From contig CAMTDV010000013.1 in assembly GCA_947069175.1 (NCBI GenBank), forward strand, positions 30,259,857 through 30,323,856: 64,000 nt of DNA. Direction: 5' to 3'. The stretch is from Scalesia atractyloides. Taxonomy: Eukaryota; Streptophyta; Magnoliopsida; Asterales; Asteraceae. The position numbers and the translations under genes are program-made. Under the pieces are notes generated by a model. It was given only the letters and a program-made list of their open reading frames with translations. It was not told where the DNA came from and made no database searches. Positions 43,476 to 56,746 of the stretch are shown here, piece after piece; the first letter of the stretch is position 1; every line of letters starts with the position of its first letter.

Positions 43476-46240
43476 ATTAGCCGTTAAAAATAATCAGATT
43501 TTATTATGTTGTTGTTATTCTATTCTTATTATTATATTTTAGAGTAATAGTAATTTTGTAATTTTACATTAACTAGATGAGCAAACTTATGACCGTCTAT
43601 TCAGGGGACTGGACTATCTGAGTAAGAATGATCATACCACAGGGAACGTACATCTAATTTTAAAAAGTTAAATACCATAGGTGAATAAATGGTAAACCAC
43701 AAGGATCACTCGGACAATTTCCTTGTTTGATGGATATAATAAAATTTCATATTTTACACAAAAAATAATAAAACTTCATATCCCACGACAATACTATCGA
43801 GATGGCAAACAACTCAACGGGTGAATCTGAATGTTCAAGACAAGTATTTGGGTATATGTTTTGTTTCTAAAAGAGACGGAGATGATATTAGGTAACACGT
43901 TCTAATCATTCAATACATAGATGCACGTTAACCCATACCAAACAAGTAAACTATTTTTAATATATATTTTTGTCCTTATGTAGTAGAGTAATTTACTAAG
44001 ACATTAACTTTGTAGTTTTTTACTTCCAGTTTTCTAGGGTATAAAGTTATAAAGATTTTAATGGCGTAATTTGGTAAACCAAGTTTCTTATTTGTATCAA
44101 CAGAATCACTACTGAATCTTTTTCTTTTATTTTTAAAATCACTCGATTCATTATTTGTTGTTCTAATATGACATGTGGGGACTATGTTAATGCTTATATA
44201 GATTATAAAATTCGTTATTTGGCCTTTTTATTAAAAATACAGTAAAAATGACATGTTTTTATATTATAAATCTAGAAAAATATTCATCTTTTGTTTTCTT
44301 TAAGTTTTAAAACAATTACTTTTATTCTTTTAATTAAAAAAATATTTTTATATCAATAGATGCGCACTTGTTCTTTAACCTTGAAAAAATAATAGTTTAC
44401 CATAAAAAAACCAAACTATACATTTTCAAAAAAAAAATTTAATTAAAAAAAATAATAATAATTGAACCCGCATTCAAAAAAAAAGTCGACAACATTTTCG
44501 TTAACATAAAAAAGTGTTCTTAAGAAACATTCTCAACATCAATCACACTTATCAGCTCTTTTACGTCTCCCCTTTTGACCTCACCTTCTTTGGCTGCAAG
44601 TCTCGGTACTCTTTTCTGCCAGATCAAACATTGTGTCCATTTTCGTGAAAATTTTTAAATTGTTGGAAAATCAGGCTCTTTGATCAAATAAACAAACATG
44701 ATATTGAACAACTTGTTCAACTTTTTTTTATTATCAGTCAAAAATAGACTTAACCTTATATTTATACTAAAATAAACCCAAATCTAATATGACTCAAACA
44801 CCAATTAAATATTTAATTAAAACATTTAAAAGAACTAGATAAACTAGTCTAATAAAACAACAAATATCTTAACACTTTTAATTATCTTGAAACCAATGCA
44901 ACCTCAATTGGGGTCTTTTCCTTTAATCTCCCTTTAAACCCTCATTTTATGATTGTTTTACCACCATGACACATTCCTCCTTGAGATGCCTCCGCTAATA
45001 TCAACTACCAACAAAGATAACAACTCACCGGTTGATCCGCCTCTCGGCCGCCAAACGAATCCCTAAGTCCCTCGCTATTTCGTTTCTTCCGCGACACACC
45101 CGTTAGTTTTTCTACCAAAAAATCGAATTCCCCACTGGGATTTTCCTCTTGGCGAGAAAGAGTCATTGACACAATAAAAAACGATTAAACTTGACTTAAA
45201 TATCCATACCACATAAAACTCGATCACCACAAAACTGAATTGAATTGATCACCTATCACCACTGTTTTCCTAACGATACTCCTCGTAACACCGGCTGACC
45301 CGAACCATTGTTTGCCGTCTTTTTTCCTTTGTGAACAACCAAAAAGAAAATAACCTTAATCGATTTTTTTACACAGAAAAACTTCCCTAACGATATGCAC
45401 CCGTTGTTATCGACCACCAACACGACAAACCACCGCTATTATGTTTTCTTTGGTTGCTAAGCGAACCGCCTTCGGCCCCTGATGATCTCAATTATGATTC
45501 TCCCAAATATGTTAGTTTTTTACCTACCATACAAGAAAAAGAAAACTCGTCATTTTGTCCTACACAACTAAGAAACCAGCTAGATAAACTTATCTAATAA
45601 ACCAACAATTACCTTCATTATCTTGAACCCAATTCAACTTCAATAAGATTAACTTTTATAAGGTTCATATTTCTTCCAATTTAACCATCAAGTTTCCAAC
45701 CTTCAATCTTTTTCTCTTTCTCATATTTCTTCCAATTCCAACCTTTGAGTTTGTATTGTTCACGTATGCTACTACATCATCTACAACATATTCATGCATT
45801 AATGATAATTGAGAATCAACTTCTAAGGTCATTGTTATGTAACGAAAAAAACAATTATTACGTAGAAAAAAGTACATACCGAAAACAAATTGTTTGCTTA
45901 AGTCAAACAATTAATTAATTTTATTTGAACAACAACAATGAATGATCAATGATAATTAAATAAAAAGTTGCAAGCGGGTGACTAGCAAAAACCCCAAGAG
46001 ATTTCGATGGGCCCCTACATACCAAACTTACAAAACCAGACAAACAACCTCAGCCGAAGAACTACTATAGAGTAAAGACACGTGCCTCATTTATCTTAAA
46101 TCATAGATTACATTAATCCCTAGCCTTATTTGCGACCTATTTGAAAGCTTGAATTAAGAACAATTATAGTGAACAACTAACATAACATGTCCGCTATTTA
46201 GAGACTTAAGTTTAATTCTCATTTGTGTTATATTAGGATG
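43476..46240. other. AT-rich intergenic DNA, no gene recognised
   Basis: I see no gene, LTR or paired element ends. The short minus-strand frame at 45665-45910 shows no domain. A C-rich patch at 44930-45130 lacks an open frame of interest. Confidence 0.4.
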
Positions 46241-46254
46241 GATATTGGTAATGA

Positions 46255-46470
46255 AGGGTTTGGATTAGGATTTGTGTGAGGTTGTTAGTTCCATTCTCAG
46301 GCCTAATCGGGTTTTCGTCCCACCATGCGTTATGCCAGAGAGTTCTGCTCTTATGGTAGCACAACGACTGTAAAGTGGCAGCCGGCAATATGATTTCCCG
46401 TGGGAACGCCCAAAAATACCCAACTTTAAAGCCAGCGTAAGTCCGATTAAGACAACATAGCCTGGACAAA
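46255..46470 (-). other. Unidentified GC-richer island with a 78-codon frame
   Basis: The minus-strand frame is rich in aromatic residues (VGYFWAFPREIILPAATLQS, LWHNAWWDENPIRPEN) and differs in composition from its AT-rich neighbours. I do not recognise the family. It could be a captured gene fragment, organelle DNA or part of a transposable element. Confidence 0.3.
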
Positions 46471-48063
46471 ATGAGAAAATACGAAACTCTCCAATTTTAA
46501 AAATGCTATAACCTAATACATTAAGTTAACCATTCAACTAATATAATAAATGAAAAATAACATACCATAGAGCAAATGCTTTGTAAAAATCGAGAACAGT
46601 GAACAATTATAACAATTAATAGTGAAAATGAGCAATGAAGAATTATCATAAACAATTAATAATGAAAAAAAATGCAGAGAACAATTAATAATGAATCGAC
46701 CTGTTTCGAACGGTTGCCAAAATCGACAAAACCCCAATTCTAAAACTATGGAAAATTATACGTAGCTTCTAATTCTCGGAGAAAACTATGGAAAATTATA
46801 TATGTATAAGGCTGAATGTTGTGGGGGCATGGGCTGGGCTACCAATTGTCATATAGGACCATTAATCAAATGTTACACTGCCCCCCTTAAGCATCCATCA
46901 TGGTTCGTATGGATTAAATCACGACAACCCTAGTCCTGCCTTTTCTTTTTCCAATATTTTAGGCATGTTCATGTTTAGGGTGGTGGTTTGGGTCAAGACT
47001 ACACCCTTAGAGTAGTGGTTTGGATGGTGGATGGTGGATTAGAGATGAGTGATATGAAGCTGACGTGGCTTGTCACGACGATCATGACCACACCCTATAG
47101 CAACAATTATTTGCCCAAAATCTCTAATTCTTGAGGGTTCAAACTATCCGGTCAGGATTTTCTGATATATGTATAAGTGTATTAAGTATTGTCTGAAGCG
47201 GCATAGGGTTTTTTACTTTTTCATTATAGGTTGAATTGGCCGGATTCTTTATATTACTTCTTTTGTTGAAAAATCCATTTAATTACCATTAAGGCATTTA
47301 AGAATAAATTAGAAAAAATGGGCATTAAACCAATGTTCATAGGACTGGACCAAATATTAAACAGGTCTTCTTATCAGTATACTGGCTGGGTCAGTCGAAC
47401 CGGTACAACCTCTCGGTTTTTCGGTTCAAATACGGTTCAACCCACCAAAAAACTGGTACAACCTCCTGGTTTTTCGGTCACTCACTAGTTTCTAGTCCAA
47501 TCGACCAATTTGACTCAAAACTGGTCTGAGAGGGTGAACCGGACCAGTTAGACCCCATTCATAGTCCAACTAGATGGTTCTGTCCGGTTTTCAAAACAAT
47601 GCATGAAAGACACACACAAACACGTCAAAAGGAATACACTGAACACTATAAAGATTACAGACATCACTTGCATGTCATACAGGCCGCATGGTCATATGGG
47701 ACCATATAATGTGTTAGAATTATCATACAAGCCATAGTGTTTTATACAGGTTGTCTGATTGGTTTTGTCAAACGATACGTCTCACTCATATGATGTGATA
47801 CATTATATGATATGATACACTCATGGTTGCAAAAGTCGCTAGACGCCCGCTAGGCGGTTAACTGGGGAGTTGAGAGTACAACCATGGATATACTGACACA
47901 AAAGTACAAATGTAACCACTAACAAAGTCATACAACTCGCATTACCATTTTTGCTACGTCATACGACCCATATAATGATGTCACCGTGTCTCTAAATTGA
48001 CGGCCCATATAATGATGTAATCGTGTCTCTATATAGCATAACTGGTGTATCTATAGCAGCGCC

Positions 48064-48104
<41 letters not shown>

Positions 48105-49646
48105 CTTCGGATCAAGAGAAAACCCTCCAAAGTTGTGAGAAGTTAGAGAACTTTAACTTCCTGTGCGAGTTTAGCCACCAAATTTTGCACATACGTAGAT
48201 GAATATGTTACAAATACGCTGTTGTAAAAAGATACTGACATCAGCATTTATACTCACTGTAAAGGTTTTTCGTGGTTGTGTAAATAAAAAAAACTATTTT
48301 TTTTGGAAAATTGATTTTTTAAAGATTTTTTTGATAAAAATATATGTTGAAAAAACTTTCGTTTTGGTTAAGTTCTCAAAATTCTCATATCTCATTGGAG
48401 TTTTCATTTTAACCTATATAACCTATACGTGTATGTTTCTATATGTCATGACATCCTCTAACCATGATTTTATTCGTCTCAAACATCAGAAGTAGTAAAT
48501 TAATATAAGTTGTTCTTTTTATTACTAAAAAGTGATTTTGGAACCAGTTAAAACAAATAACTAACATGATTATTATCAATATATTTTAAAATCTTCTATT
48601 AAGATTATATGTAGTGGTTTTAAGTAAACGTTATTCTTAAAGTACTGAATTGACACGTAGACAATGAGCCTTTAGCTAAATCGTCCTTTCACATGGCTGC
48701 TGTGGTTTGAACTTAAAAGAAACAGAAAGAAAATATACCCGTGTGTGGATGTGATCTGTGGATTCGCCAACATATTTTCCCTTGGTGCTCATTAACAAAG
48801 AAGAGTTTCATTGGCGCCCCTCTTAACTTGTGTAATGGTTGTAACTAAGATGGGTGTGATGACGTGGTAGGCTTTTAACGCCTCACGCCACTTAGTGTAA
48901 GTAATAACTATTTTCAAAGCCTAAACCGCTACACCTATGATCACATATTTACATTCTAAAATTAACTTGTTTAAACATAATTGTTATACCAGGTAAACGC
49001 ATTAGAAATTTCAATTATTGACTGATATTTCAAGTTCTTAATTGACAATACATAGTCGGCTAAAAAGACACGGGGATATTGGTAGTCCATATTTATGGGA
49101 TGTGATCCACATTTCAAAGAGTCGTACACCAAGTGGGTATGATTGACAATTTAATAAGTTTTTAAGACGATTTCTAATGTAAGATTAATTTTTTATTAAA
49201 AAAATTGTCATATTATCTTACTATTCACTCTTTTAAATTTCTTTGTTCATTTAAGATCTTACTTAAAAGAAATTTGTCATTCAAAAAATTCAAGCCTTAC
49301 CTACTTACAAACCTCATTCTCTCCATAAATGTTTGTGTTTAACCAAGAACTTTTCTACCCTCTCTCTACTATCTCTCTCCTCCAACTCATTTTCTAGGTT
49401 ACAAATACACCTTAAATGCATTACATTTACTTTGGTCTAAGACACATAATATAATTTTTTATTATAAAATGATAAATAGAAGTAATGTTTTGTAGTGACG
49501 TCTTCATAATAGAAAGATTTGGATGTGTTTATTTAATTAATTATCTTGTTACAAAAATAACATGGAGAAGAAAAGAATAGGAATAACAATAGTATTATTG
49601 ATTCTAGGGTGTTGTATAAATACAAGAGGGATGAAACTTTAACCTA
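46471..49646. other. Intergenic DNA with relic elements, no gene recognised
   Basis: The stretch 47340-47610 has many CCGGTT and AACCGG words and resembles an old hAT-type MITE, but its ends do not pair cleanly. A TA run lies at 48066-48102, followed by AGCTTCGGATCAAGAGAAAA, which looks like a MITE end without a partner. The frame at 48199-48495 is hydrophobic through AT-rich composition only. Confidence 0.4.
48066..48102 (+). repeat. (TA)n microsatellite
   Basis: About 18 TA units. Confidence 0.85.
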
Positions 49647-50223
49647 GTGTTTGGTATATAGAAATGGAAGTTAGAATGTAATGGATTATTATAAGTGAAT
49701 GAAAAAAATGTGTTTGGTTGGTGAATTTAATAGAATCATCCATTATATAGGGCATTTCATTCCCTCAAATTCATTCCATCTACATCCCTTGTTTTTTTCC
49801 ATTCTATTCCTTCTTTGACCTTTAACACCAACACCTCCCACCACCTCCACAACTAGCCACCTACCGCCGCCACCCACCGCCATCGACGCCCTCTGCCTCC
49901 GGACAGGCGGCGCCACCACCACCTCTGCCACCACCACTGAACACCTCTGACTGCCACCGCACCCTCTGCCTCCCGGCGCCACTACCGGCCACCACCACCG
50001 AACACTACCGACCGTCGCCGCCACCCGCCACCGACTGCCGCCTCCACCGCCACCGACTGCCGCCTCCACCTGCCACCACCGAACATTTATGTTAGCACTG
50101 CCACCACCGCACCTGCCACCACTGCTACCGACAACCGTGCCGCCGTCATCAACTAGTGCCACCACCCATAACCACCACCCATGGCCAAGTTTATTCATTC
50201 TTCTTTTCTTGCCTACCAAACAC
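49647..50223. mobile_element. MITE with GTGTTTGGTA ends and a CCACCG-rich core
   Basis: The left end GTGTTTGGTATATAG and the right end, read in reverse, GTGTTTGGTAGGCAAG, are inverted and each is bordered by TA. The core 49830-50170 is a degenerate CCACCG/CCACCT repeat that keeps a Gly/Val/Trp-rich frame of 158 codons open on the minus strand. I treat that frame as a by-product of the repeat. Confidence 0.6.
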
Positions 50224-50327
50224 TACAAGGCAATAATTTATTCTATTCTCACATGGTTAGTATTCCGTCTTGTTAAAAAATCTTATTGAAAGGACTCAGA
50301 CAAAACCAAGATTAGAGAAAAATGTTG

Positions 50328-50415
50328 TTACACGTATATTCAACTATTTATAGGACTTAAGGGGGCAAAAGTAAAATTGCCCCTAAGTCGTATAAATAGT
50401 TGAATATACGTGTAA
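50328..50415. repeat. Long near-perfect inverted repeat, 39-bp arms
   Basis: The left arm (50328-50367) begins TTACACGTATATTCAACTAT and the right arm (50377-50415) ends ATAGTTGAATATACGTGTAA. The arms have only one or two mismatches and one extra G, with a loop of about nine bases. Further out, GACAAAACCAA (50298) faces TTGGTCTTTGTC (50416), extending the fold. It may be a tiny MITE or a small-RNA-type hairpin. Confidence 0.7.
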
Positions 50416-50744
50416 TTGGTCTTTGTCTCGGTTGCTAAGTATTATGTGCGTTATGTCCAAGGCTTGATGTAAGCTACTATTAAGCCAGGGGTCTATTTTA
50501 CTAGAAGCAGCCTCTCTGTTTCTATGGGGTAGAGGTAAGGTTGTCTACCTCTTACCCTTCTCAGACCCTACCTTAACTTTGCTATTGGTGAGACTTACTG
50601 AATATGATGATATGAACTCTATGAACTCACTTATAATTTTTTTTGAGTCATGGCAATCTAATAATGATTCAACTTTTATAATTGAGGTAGGAAGTCACTT
50701 GGTAAAATATATTTTTTTAACGATACATTTCTTTTAATCACTAG

Positions 50745-50830
50745 CGTCTGTAAGACTTGAACTCAAGATCTCTCTCAAACCTAAATATTTAAGTCTTTGT
50801 TAATGGACCACCATCCCATTGGTACTTGGT
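50745..50830 (-). mobile_element. SINE copy 2, minus strand
   Basis: On the minus strand an A box (GGTGGTCCATTAACAAAG) and a B box (GAGATCTTGAGTTCAAGTC) are about 45 bases apart, with the same internal wording as 43377-43475. This supports a shared tRNA-derived SINE family. Confidence 0.5.
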
Positions 50831-51769
50831 AAATATAAATATGTGTAAGATTCTTGCTCTAAGCAAAGCTATTAGACAACATGGTAAAGTAAAAGGATGT
50901 GTTTCCTGAGGTTTACTCAAATTTCGTATCTAGTTCTCAATTTTCTAGAATTACATGTTTGTTCTTTGTGGCTTACACTTTATTTACTCCAATGCTCACT
51001 TGGTTGGATGAGCATTAATTAATCCAGTTAAGCGTATGTAAATTGACTAAACTACCTTTTAAAAAAAGTACATTAACTAATAAAGAGGGAACCCACCTAA
51101 TATAAATATTGTATTTTGTTTTCTTTGTAGCACCCATCCACGACGAACTTCATCTTCAACTCACCACCCATTTTTTTGAATTTCACTTTTGGTTGATTTA
51201 TTTTCTGTAAATTCACTGTTGTTCCACATAGTTATTTATAACACAATGTTTGATAATATTGATAGTGTCATTTAGTTTAACAGATTTTATGGTCATTAGT
51301 TAAGTTATAATACTATTAATATTGTGATTTTTAGGGATTGTTTGTGTTATTTTGTTTAATTATATATATGTGTTTTGTTTTGCTTTTAATGAATTATTTA
51401 TTAAAAGGTTGTGAAATGTGAGCCATTTGATTTGAGGAGTGAGTTTGAAAAAAGAACAATTGTAGTTGTAGACATAAGAAAATCGGCTTCTTGTATTGTT
51501 TGCAGTCTTTGTGGTGGCCAATTTTGTTAGTTACAATATTTATTGGACTCGTTTTGGTTACTATTAATTTTCTTTCAAAGGTTGGCTTTGGTAATCAAAG
51601 CATAAAAACATAAAAATAATGAAAGTTAAGTTCTTAGATTTCTATAAATATGGTGTCCTTTACTTTATATGCTATTACTTCCATGTTTTTACTGAATTTA
51701 ATTGTCTAGACATGTCAATATTACAGACAAATATCTTTGTTGTAACAAGCTTGTGAAGTTTGTTGAGAT
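50831..51769. other. AT-rich DNA before the hAT relic
   Basis: No gene is recognised. It may include the 5' non-coding part of the hAT element that follows; no BED finger is seen. Confidence 0.35.
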
Positions 51770-53144
51770 TTCTTTTAGTAGAGGCTATGTAAGAAGGATG
51801 TTGCAGCAAGCATTAAGACACTTGTAAAAAAATAACACTGCGAAGGCGGATGTCCTAAAAATATATGATAGAGAGAAGACAATTCTTAAAGAAAAATTAC
51901 AAAAAGTAAATGGTAAAATATGTTTGACTACTGATTTATGGAGTTCTATCATGACAGATGGGTATATGGCACTAACGGCTCACTGTATTGATGAGAATTG
52001 GATTCTAAGAAAAAAAGTCTTGAACTTTAAAGTTATACCACCTCCGCATAGTGGTAAACTTTTAGCAGAGTACATGATTAACCTTTTAGCAGACTAGGGC
52101 ATTCAGAAAAAAGTTTTTACGATCACATTAGACAATGCTAAATATAATGACGTTTAGGTAAATTGTTTAAGCGGTCACTTGCGTTTGAATAATGTGTTAG
52201 TTTGTGATGGGGATTTCATGTATGTTGTTTTGCACATGTGTTAAATCTTACTGTTCAATAGGGCTTGAAGGTAATTGAAGGAGCCATTGAGAAGGTTCGA
52301 GAGTTGGTGAAGTTTGTTAGAGGAAGCGGTGTAAGAAAGTATAAGTTTGCAGAATGTATACACCAACTTGCATTACAATGCGGGAAATATGTGCGTCAAG
52401 ATATTGTAACTAGATGGAATTCTACATATCATATGCTCGATAGTGCGTCGGCTTATCATAAAGCTTATGCTCGGTTAGCACTAGTTGATTCTAGTTATAA
52501 GTCTTTTCCAACAGAAAAAGAATGGACAAGGGTGGAAACAATCACAGAATTATTGAAGCCTTTTTATAACATCACAACTTTGTTTTCTGGTAGCTCTTAT
52601 CCTACTTCCAGCTTATATTTTCATAATATGTGGAGAATTCAGATTTGTATTGAAGATCCTATCAACAATGCTGATAATGTGATAAGTAGCATGGCAAACG
52701 AAATGAAAAAGAACTTTGATAAATATTGGGAAAATTATAGTATGGTGTTGTCTTTTGCAGTTGTTCTAGATCCGTGATATAAGTTTAAGGTTGTTGAGTT
52801 TTGTTTTAATAAACTTAATATGCTTGAAAAGTGCGTAAAAAGAAATTGGACATTATTTTCAAGGGTATGCATAAGCTATATGATAAGGAGTATGGTATAT
52901 TTTCAACAAGTTGTTCAAACGTCGGGATTTCAAATATTGGTGTCAACACATTGGACGAATTGGATGGATTTGAGTCATTTAGAAGCGAAAAAAACTCATG
53001 AGAGAGAAAATCACAATTAGACATGTATTTGGAGGAGCCCGAACTTAACAGGAGAGAAGAACTTGACGTCTTACAATATTGGAAGGATAATCAAGGTAGA
53101 TATCCTCAATTGTCTCTCATGGCTCATGATATATTGAGTATCCC
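51770..53144 (+). pseudogene. hAT transposase relic (RICESLEEPER/DAYSLEEPER type), cut by an LTR element
   Basis: Broken frames give ICLTTDLWSSIMTDGYMALT, VFTITLDNAKYNDV, then the open part 52265-52777 (QDIVTRWNSTYHMLDSAS, ELLKPFYNITTLFSGSSYPT). The C-terminal dimerisation region follows (ELDVLQYWKDNQGRYPQLSL) and ends at ILSIP, where the Tekay LTR begins at 53145. Stops at 51825, 52096 and 52156 and later show it is dead. hAT transposases cut and paste DNA; similar proteins were also domesticated in plants, but this copy is not intact. Confidence 0.8.
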
Positions 53145-56100
53145 TGTCACACCCCGTATTTTCAATCAAACATCAGTGGGCCGGGTGGGGAATATCGTGA
53201 CGTAAGTTGATATCATCATAGTAAAACACAACACAGCGGAAGTCTTGGAGTTTAAATTACTATTACAAACCAAATGTTTAAAGTACGAAAAATAATATAC
53301 AGACAGCTTGTAATGGAAGATCCACAGGCGGATTGTAAAATATATATAAATGTGTAAAAGACTTTGGGCAGATCCAAGGATTTGCAAGATCCTCTTATAT
53401 CACTACCAAATAGCTTCCAGCCTATTTCGTATTGTACCTTCAGCTTAGTCTTTTGAAAATACGTAAAATTTCGCTGGTATATACACCCAACTGACTCGTT
53501 TTGAAAACATTTTAAAAATGGATTTAAGTGCACAAGGCATGAAGAGTTAACCTTGTTACCAGCTTTACATGTTTGTCCATACACATGGGGCCCGGTACAA
53601 AGACCGAGACATGATTTAACGTACACACCACTTATGAACCCACAAAGGAGTTATCCCCAACTAGTGGGTAAAAATAATTTAGCATGAGCATCTGTCAGGT
53701 GTATGCCTACACCCCATGCATTGGTTGTGGCCATTAACTAATGTAATGAGCGGAGGATATCCAGGACACGGTCGTTAACCCCCAATGTTTAAGTTATCAA
53801 GCAAAATTGATTAAAATGAAATTTTGTGGATTTACTAGCCACAGTCCAGCATTCGATTGATCCCATTTCCGACCAAGCGGTAAATTTACCATAACCCAAG
53901 CCCGTATAGGGAAATAAGTCAAGAGTATTTACCTGAGCTAGTCTTGTTTAAAATGCAAGATTTAATATCTCAGCCATATTCAAAATAAAATAAGTGCAAA
54001 TAACATTTACTGGAAGGCTCTAGTCTGGATTATGGCATAAGCTAACCAATTAAAATGCTAACGGTCTTAATTTAAGTCATAGACTTAGACCGACTAGCGT
54101 ACGGATCAAAACTGTATAATACGCTAGATTAAGCGATGACCGGATATAATGTAGTTTAAAACCAACAAGTACTATGACTTGTATAATATGGGTAAATCAT
54201 AAGCATTCTGGATTTTGAGATTTAAAATGATAAGGTTAGACCCGTTTCGGTTAAGTTCCGTAAACTAGTTACATATACTTAACCGTGCGCATATAAGCAT
54301 ATCGGGTAATCAGATAAGTCATGAACAAGTTCTATATGCCATTATATTTTAAATAAGTTGTAATATTAGTAGGATATTAACTTACATGTCCGTTAAGGTT
54401 TTAAAATGAGATTATGCTCATAAGGGCGTTTTGGTAATTACGTAGCGTATAAAAAAGAACTTGAATATATTTTGATGGTAGGATGATAAGTATTCTAGAA
54501 AATATTTAATTTATCGTATAATATCAATAAGATATTGATCATATATGTAATTTATTATTTATGACCAAACTATGCACCGTAGGGGCATTTTGGTCATTTT
54601 ACACATAGTTTTATAACTTATTTGGGATTCTGAGTTTATATTATGTACCTACTGTAAAAAATATATTTCAAATAAGTTTTAAAATCAGTAGGTAACAAGT
54701 CTTGGTTGTTAAATAGGGTTTAAACCATATTATGCGCCGAAATCACGTTTATGTCGAAAAATGATGATTTGTGCGAAGTTTATGATAACTGATGCTAAGA
54801 CCAGGTTATATATTTTAGATATGTTATTTAATATAAACACATCAGTAGATAAAAAGGTTTGGTATAAAAAGTATGATACAACGATTTTATGCGCTATAAG
54901 GGCTTTATCGTCATTTATCGACATAATGCAAGGACTTGTATGTAAACTCAGTATATAAACTGATTTAACATCCCAAATAATCTTACTTATGATATTACAT
55001 CAGTAGGAAATTCATTTTCAAGTTCTTTATTGATTAAAACCTTATTTTATGTAAAAAGGACATTTTAGTCAAAATTGACATAATAACGGAACTTGTGCAT
55101 AAACTCAGATTCTGATTATGATCATGTAATATAACCTCAGGGGGTTATGCTACATTATATTACGATCATAATGCAACCTTAGATCAGTAGCTAACTAATC
55201 TAAATCGGGTGAGAATCAAAATTCAAAGCAGAAGTCAAACTTTGCGACTTTCGGTTGCGAACCGACCCTAGAACTGAAATTAACGAGTCGAACATGTTCT
55301 AATAATTATTACCAACCTGTTTAAGTGTCAAAATATGTTTCATACACATATATAAACTCATGTTATAATATTTTTAATATCTGGCCTGTTTGACTTTTTA
55401 ATAATAAAACTTTGACCCGTCAATTGGTGTAGCAAACGTGATCTTTAGGAGGTGCCCTTAATAGGGATTAACACCTATCTTATTACGATCACTTAGCCAT
55501 GTTCGTTACGAACAATGGCTGAACCATGATGGTCTTAACCGAAAGTCAAAGCGTTTTCCATAAACGCTTGACTTTTGGCTATAAAAAGCCTATAAACGAA
55601 AATGCAAGAGAAAGGAACACTTACAAGTGATTCCTAGGATGAAACAGAACTAAGTTGAATGCTCCTTTTAGTTAGGAACTTCCAGAGGTGGGAGATAGAA
55701 TGATTTATGAGATAGGTGCAAGTTCAAGTGGTGAACCAATGCACCTATTTATAGTTGGAGAGCTTGAATGAGGTGATGGCAGGTGTTAGAAGGTGTCTAC
55801 AAGTGTCCTAAAATATGGCATAATAGTTTGGAAGTCCATGGTTTTGAATCAAATGGTTTTTGGCAACATGTGTAGGAGCCAAGCAAAATTTTCTGCAGAC
55901 ACAGGCCTATGGCGGCCCACGAGAGACCAGGCCTATGCCTCTCGCGGCCCGCGAACGCCCCATGGAGACTTTCAAACTTTGTCACATTTAGCCCCTCAAC
56001 TTATTAAACCTCTAAAACACCTTTATAAGCATAACTAGCCCTTCGTAGCCAACATTTGGCGTACCCGGGAGTGTGCCCGGACATTGTCAAGCTCTTGGTT

Positions 56101-56508
56101 TGCTAAAAGGTCACTCAGAGGTATAAATTAACATGTTGACACTTTTAAACCCTCCATTGTCCAACTTTTACATGTTTACATAATTAATCCCTCTTGTCCA
56201 ACCAGTGGCTCATATGAGCGTTAGGACTTTGTAAAGGGTCACTTAGAGGCTTAGTGTAAGCATGTTGACACTGATGGTCACTTACAGGCTAAGTTTAAGC
56301 ATGTTGACATGAAGGGTCACTCAGAGGCTCAGTTTTAAGCATGTTGACACTAATGGTCACTCAGAGGCTTGTTTATGCATGTTGACACCAGACAGTCACT
56401 CAGAGGCTTAGTTTAAGCATGTTGACACCTTTAGTCCTTATTAGATTTATTATAAAAGTAATGACACGTGTCACTATATTCTTGGACATGATTTTATGAG
56501 GTATTACA
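53145..56508 (-). repeat. 3' LTR of the Tekay element, 3.36 kb
   Basis: The plus-strand left edge, TGTCACACCCCGTATTTTC, is the LTR end and matches 63653 onward. The right edge, GGTATTACA, is the LTR start in reverse. Open frames inside have no domain. A tandem block lies at 56108-56430. Confidence 0.85.
56108..56430 (-). repeat. About six tandem units of 45-60 bases in the Tekay LTR
   Basis: Units share GGTCACTCAGAGGCT and AAGCATGTTGACAC with spacing changes. They lie near the LTR start in the element's own orientation, where promoter elements would be. Confidence 0.8.
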
Positions 56509-56523
56509 TCCTCACCCCCTTAA
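56509..56523 (-). other. Polypurine tract of the Tekay element
   Basis: On the minus strand AAGGGGGTGAGGA directly precedes the 3' LTR start. Confidence 0.8.
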
Positions 56524-56545
56524 GAGAAATCTCGACCTTGAGATT

Positions 56546-56746
56546 TTATTCAAAACGATGGTGGTATTTTTGTCGCATAGTGGACTCAACCTCCCATGTA
56601 TACTCGGGGCCTCGTAGGGTATCCCATTTAACCTTTACTAAAGGTATCTTTTTCTTTTGGAGCTTCTTGACCCGTCTATCCTCGATCAAAATCGGTTTCT
56701 CAACAAACCTCAGGTTTCCATCAATGTGCACATCATGATGTGACAT
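56546..56746 (-). pseudogene. Chromodomain-like C-terminus of the Tekay integrase
   Basis: The frame reads ILIEDRRVKKLQKKKIPLVK, then VKWDTLRGPEYTWEVESTM. This W...YTWE pattern is the chromodomain-like tail of Tekay integrases, thought to guide insertion to chromatin. Stops separate it from the integrase core. Confidence 0.75.

Noticed and set aside
49743..50219. Gly/Val/Trp-rich frame of 158 codons, minus strand
   Set aside because: It reads through a CCACCG-type repeat inside a MITE and shows no domain.
53252..53626. 124-codon minus-strand frame in the Tekay LTR
   Set aside because: It has no domain, and a related frame at 63579-63899 exists only because the LTRs are copies.
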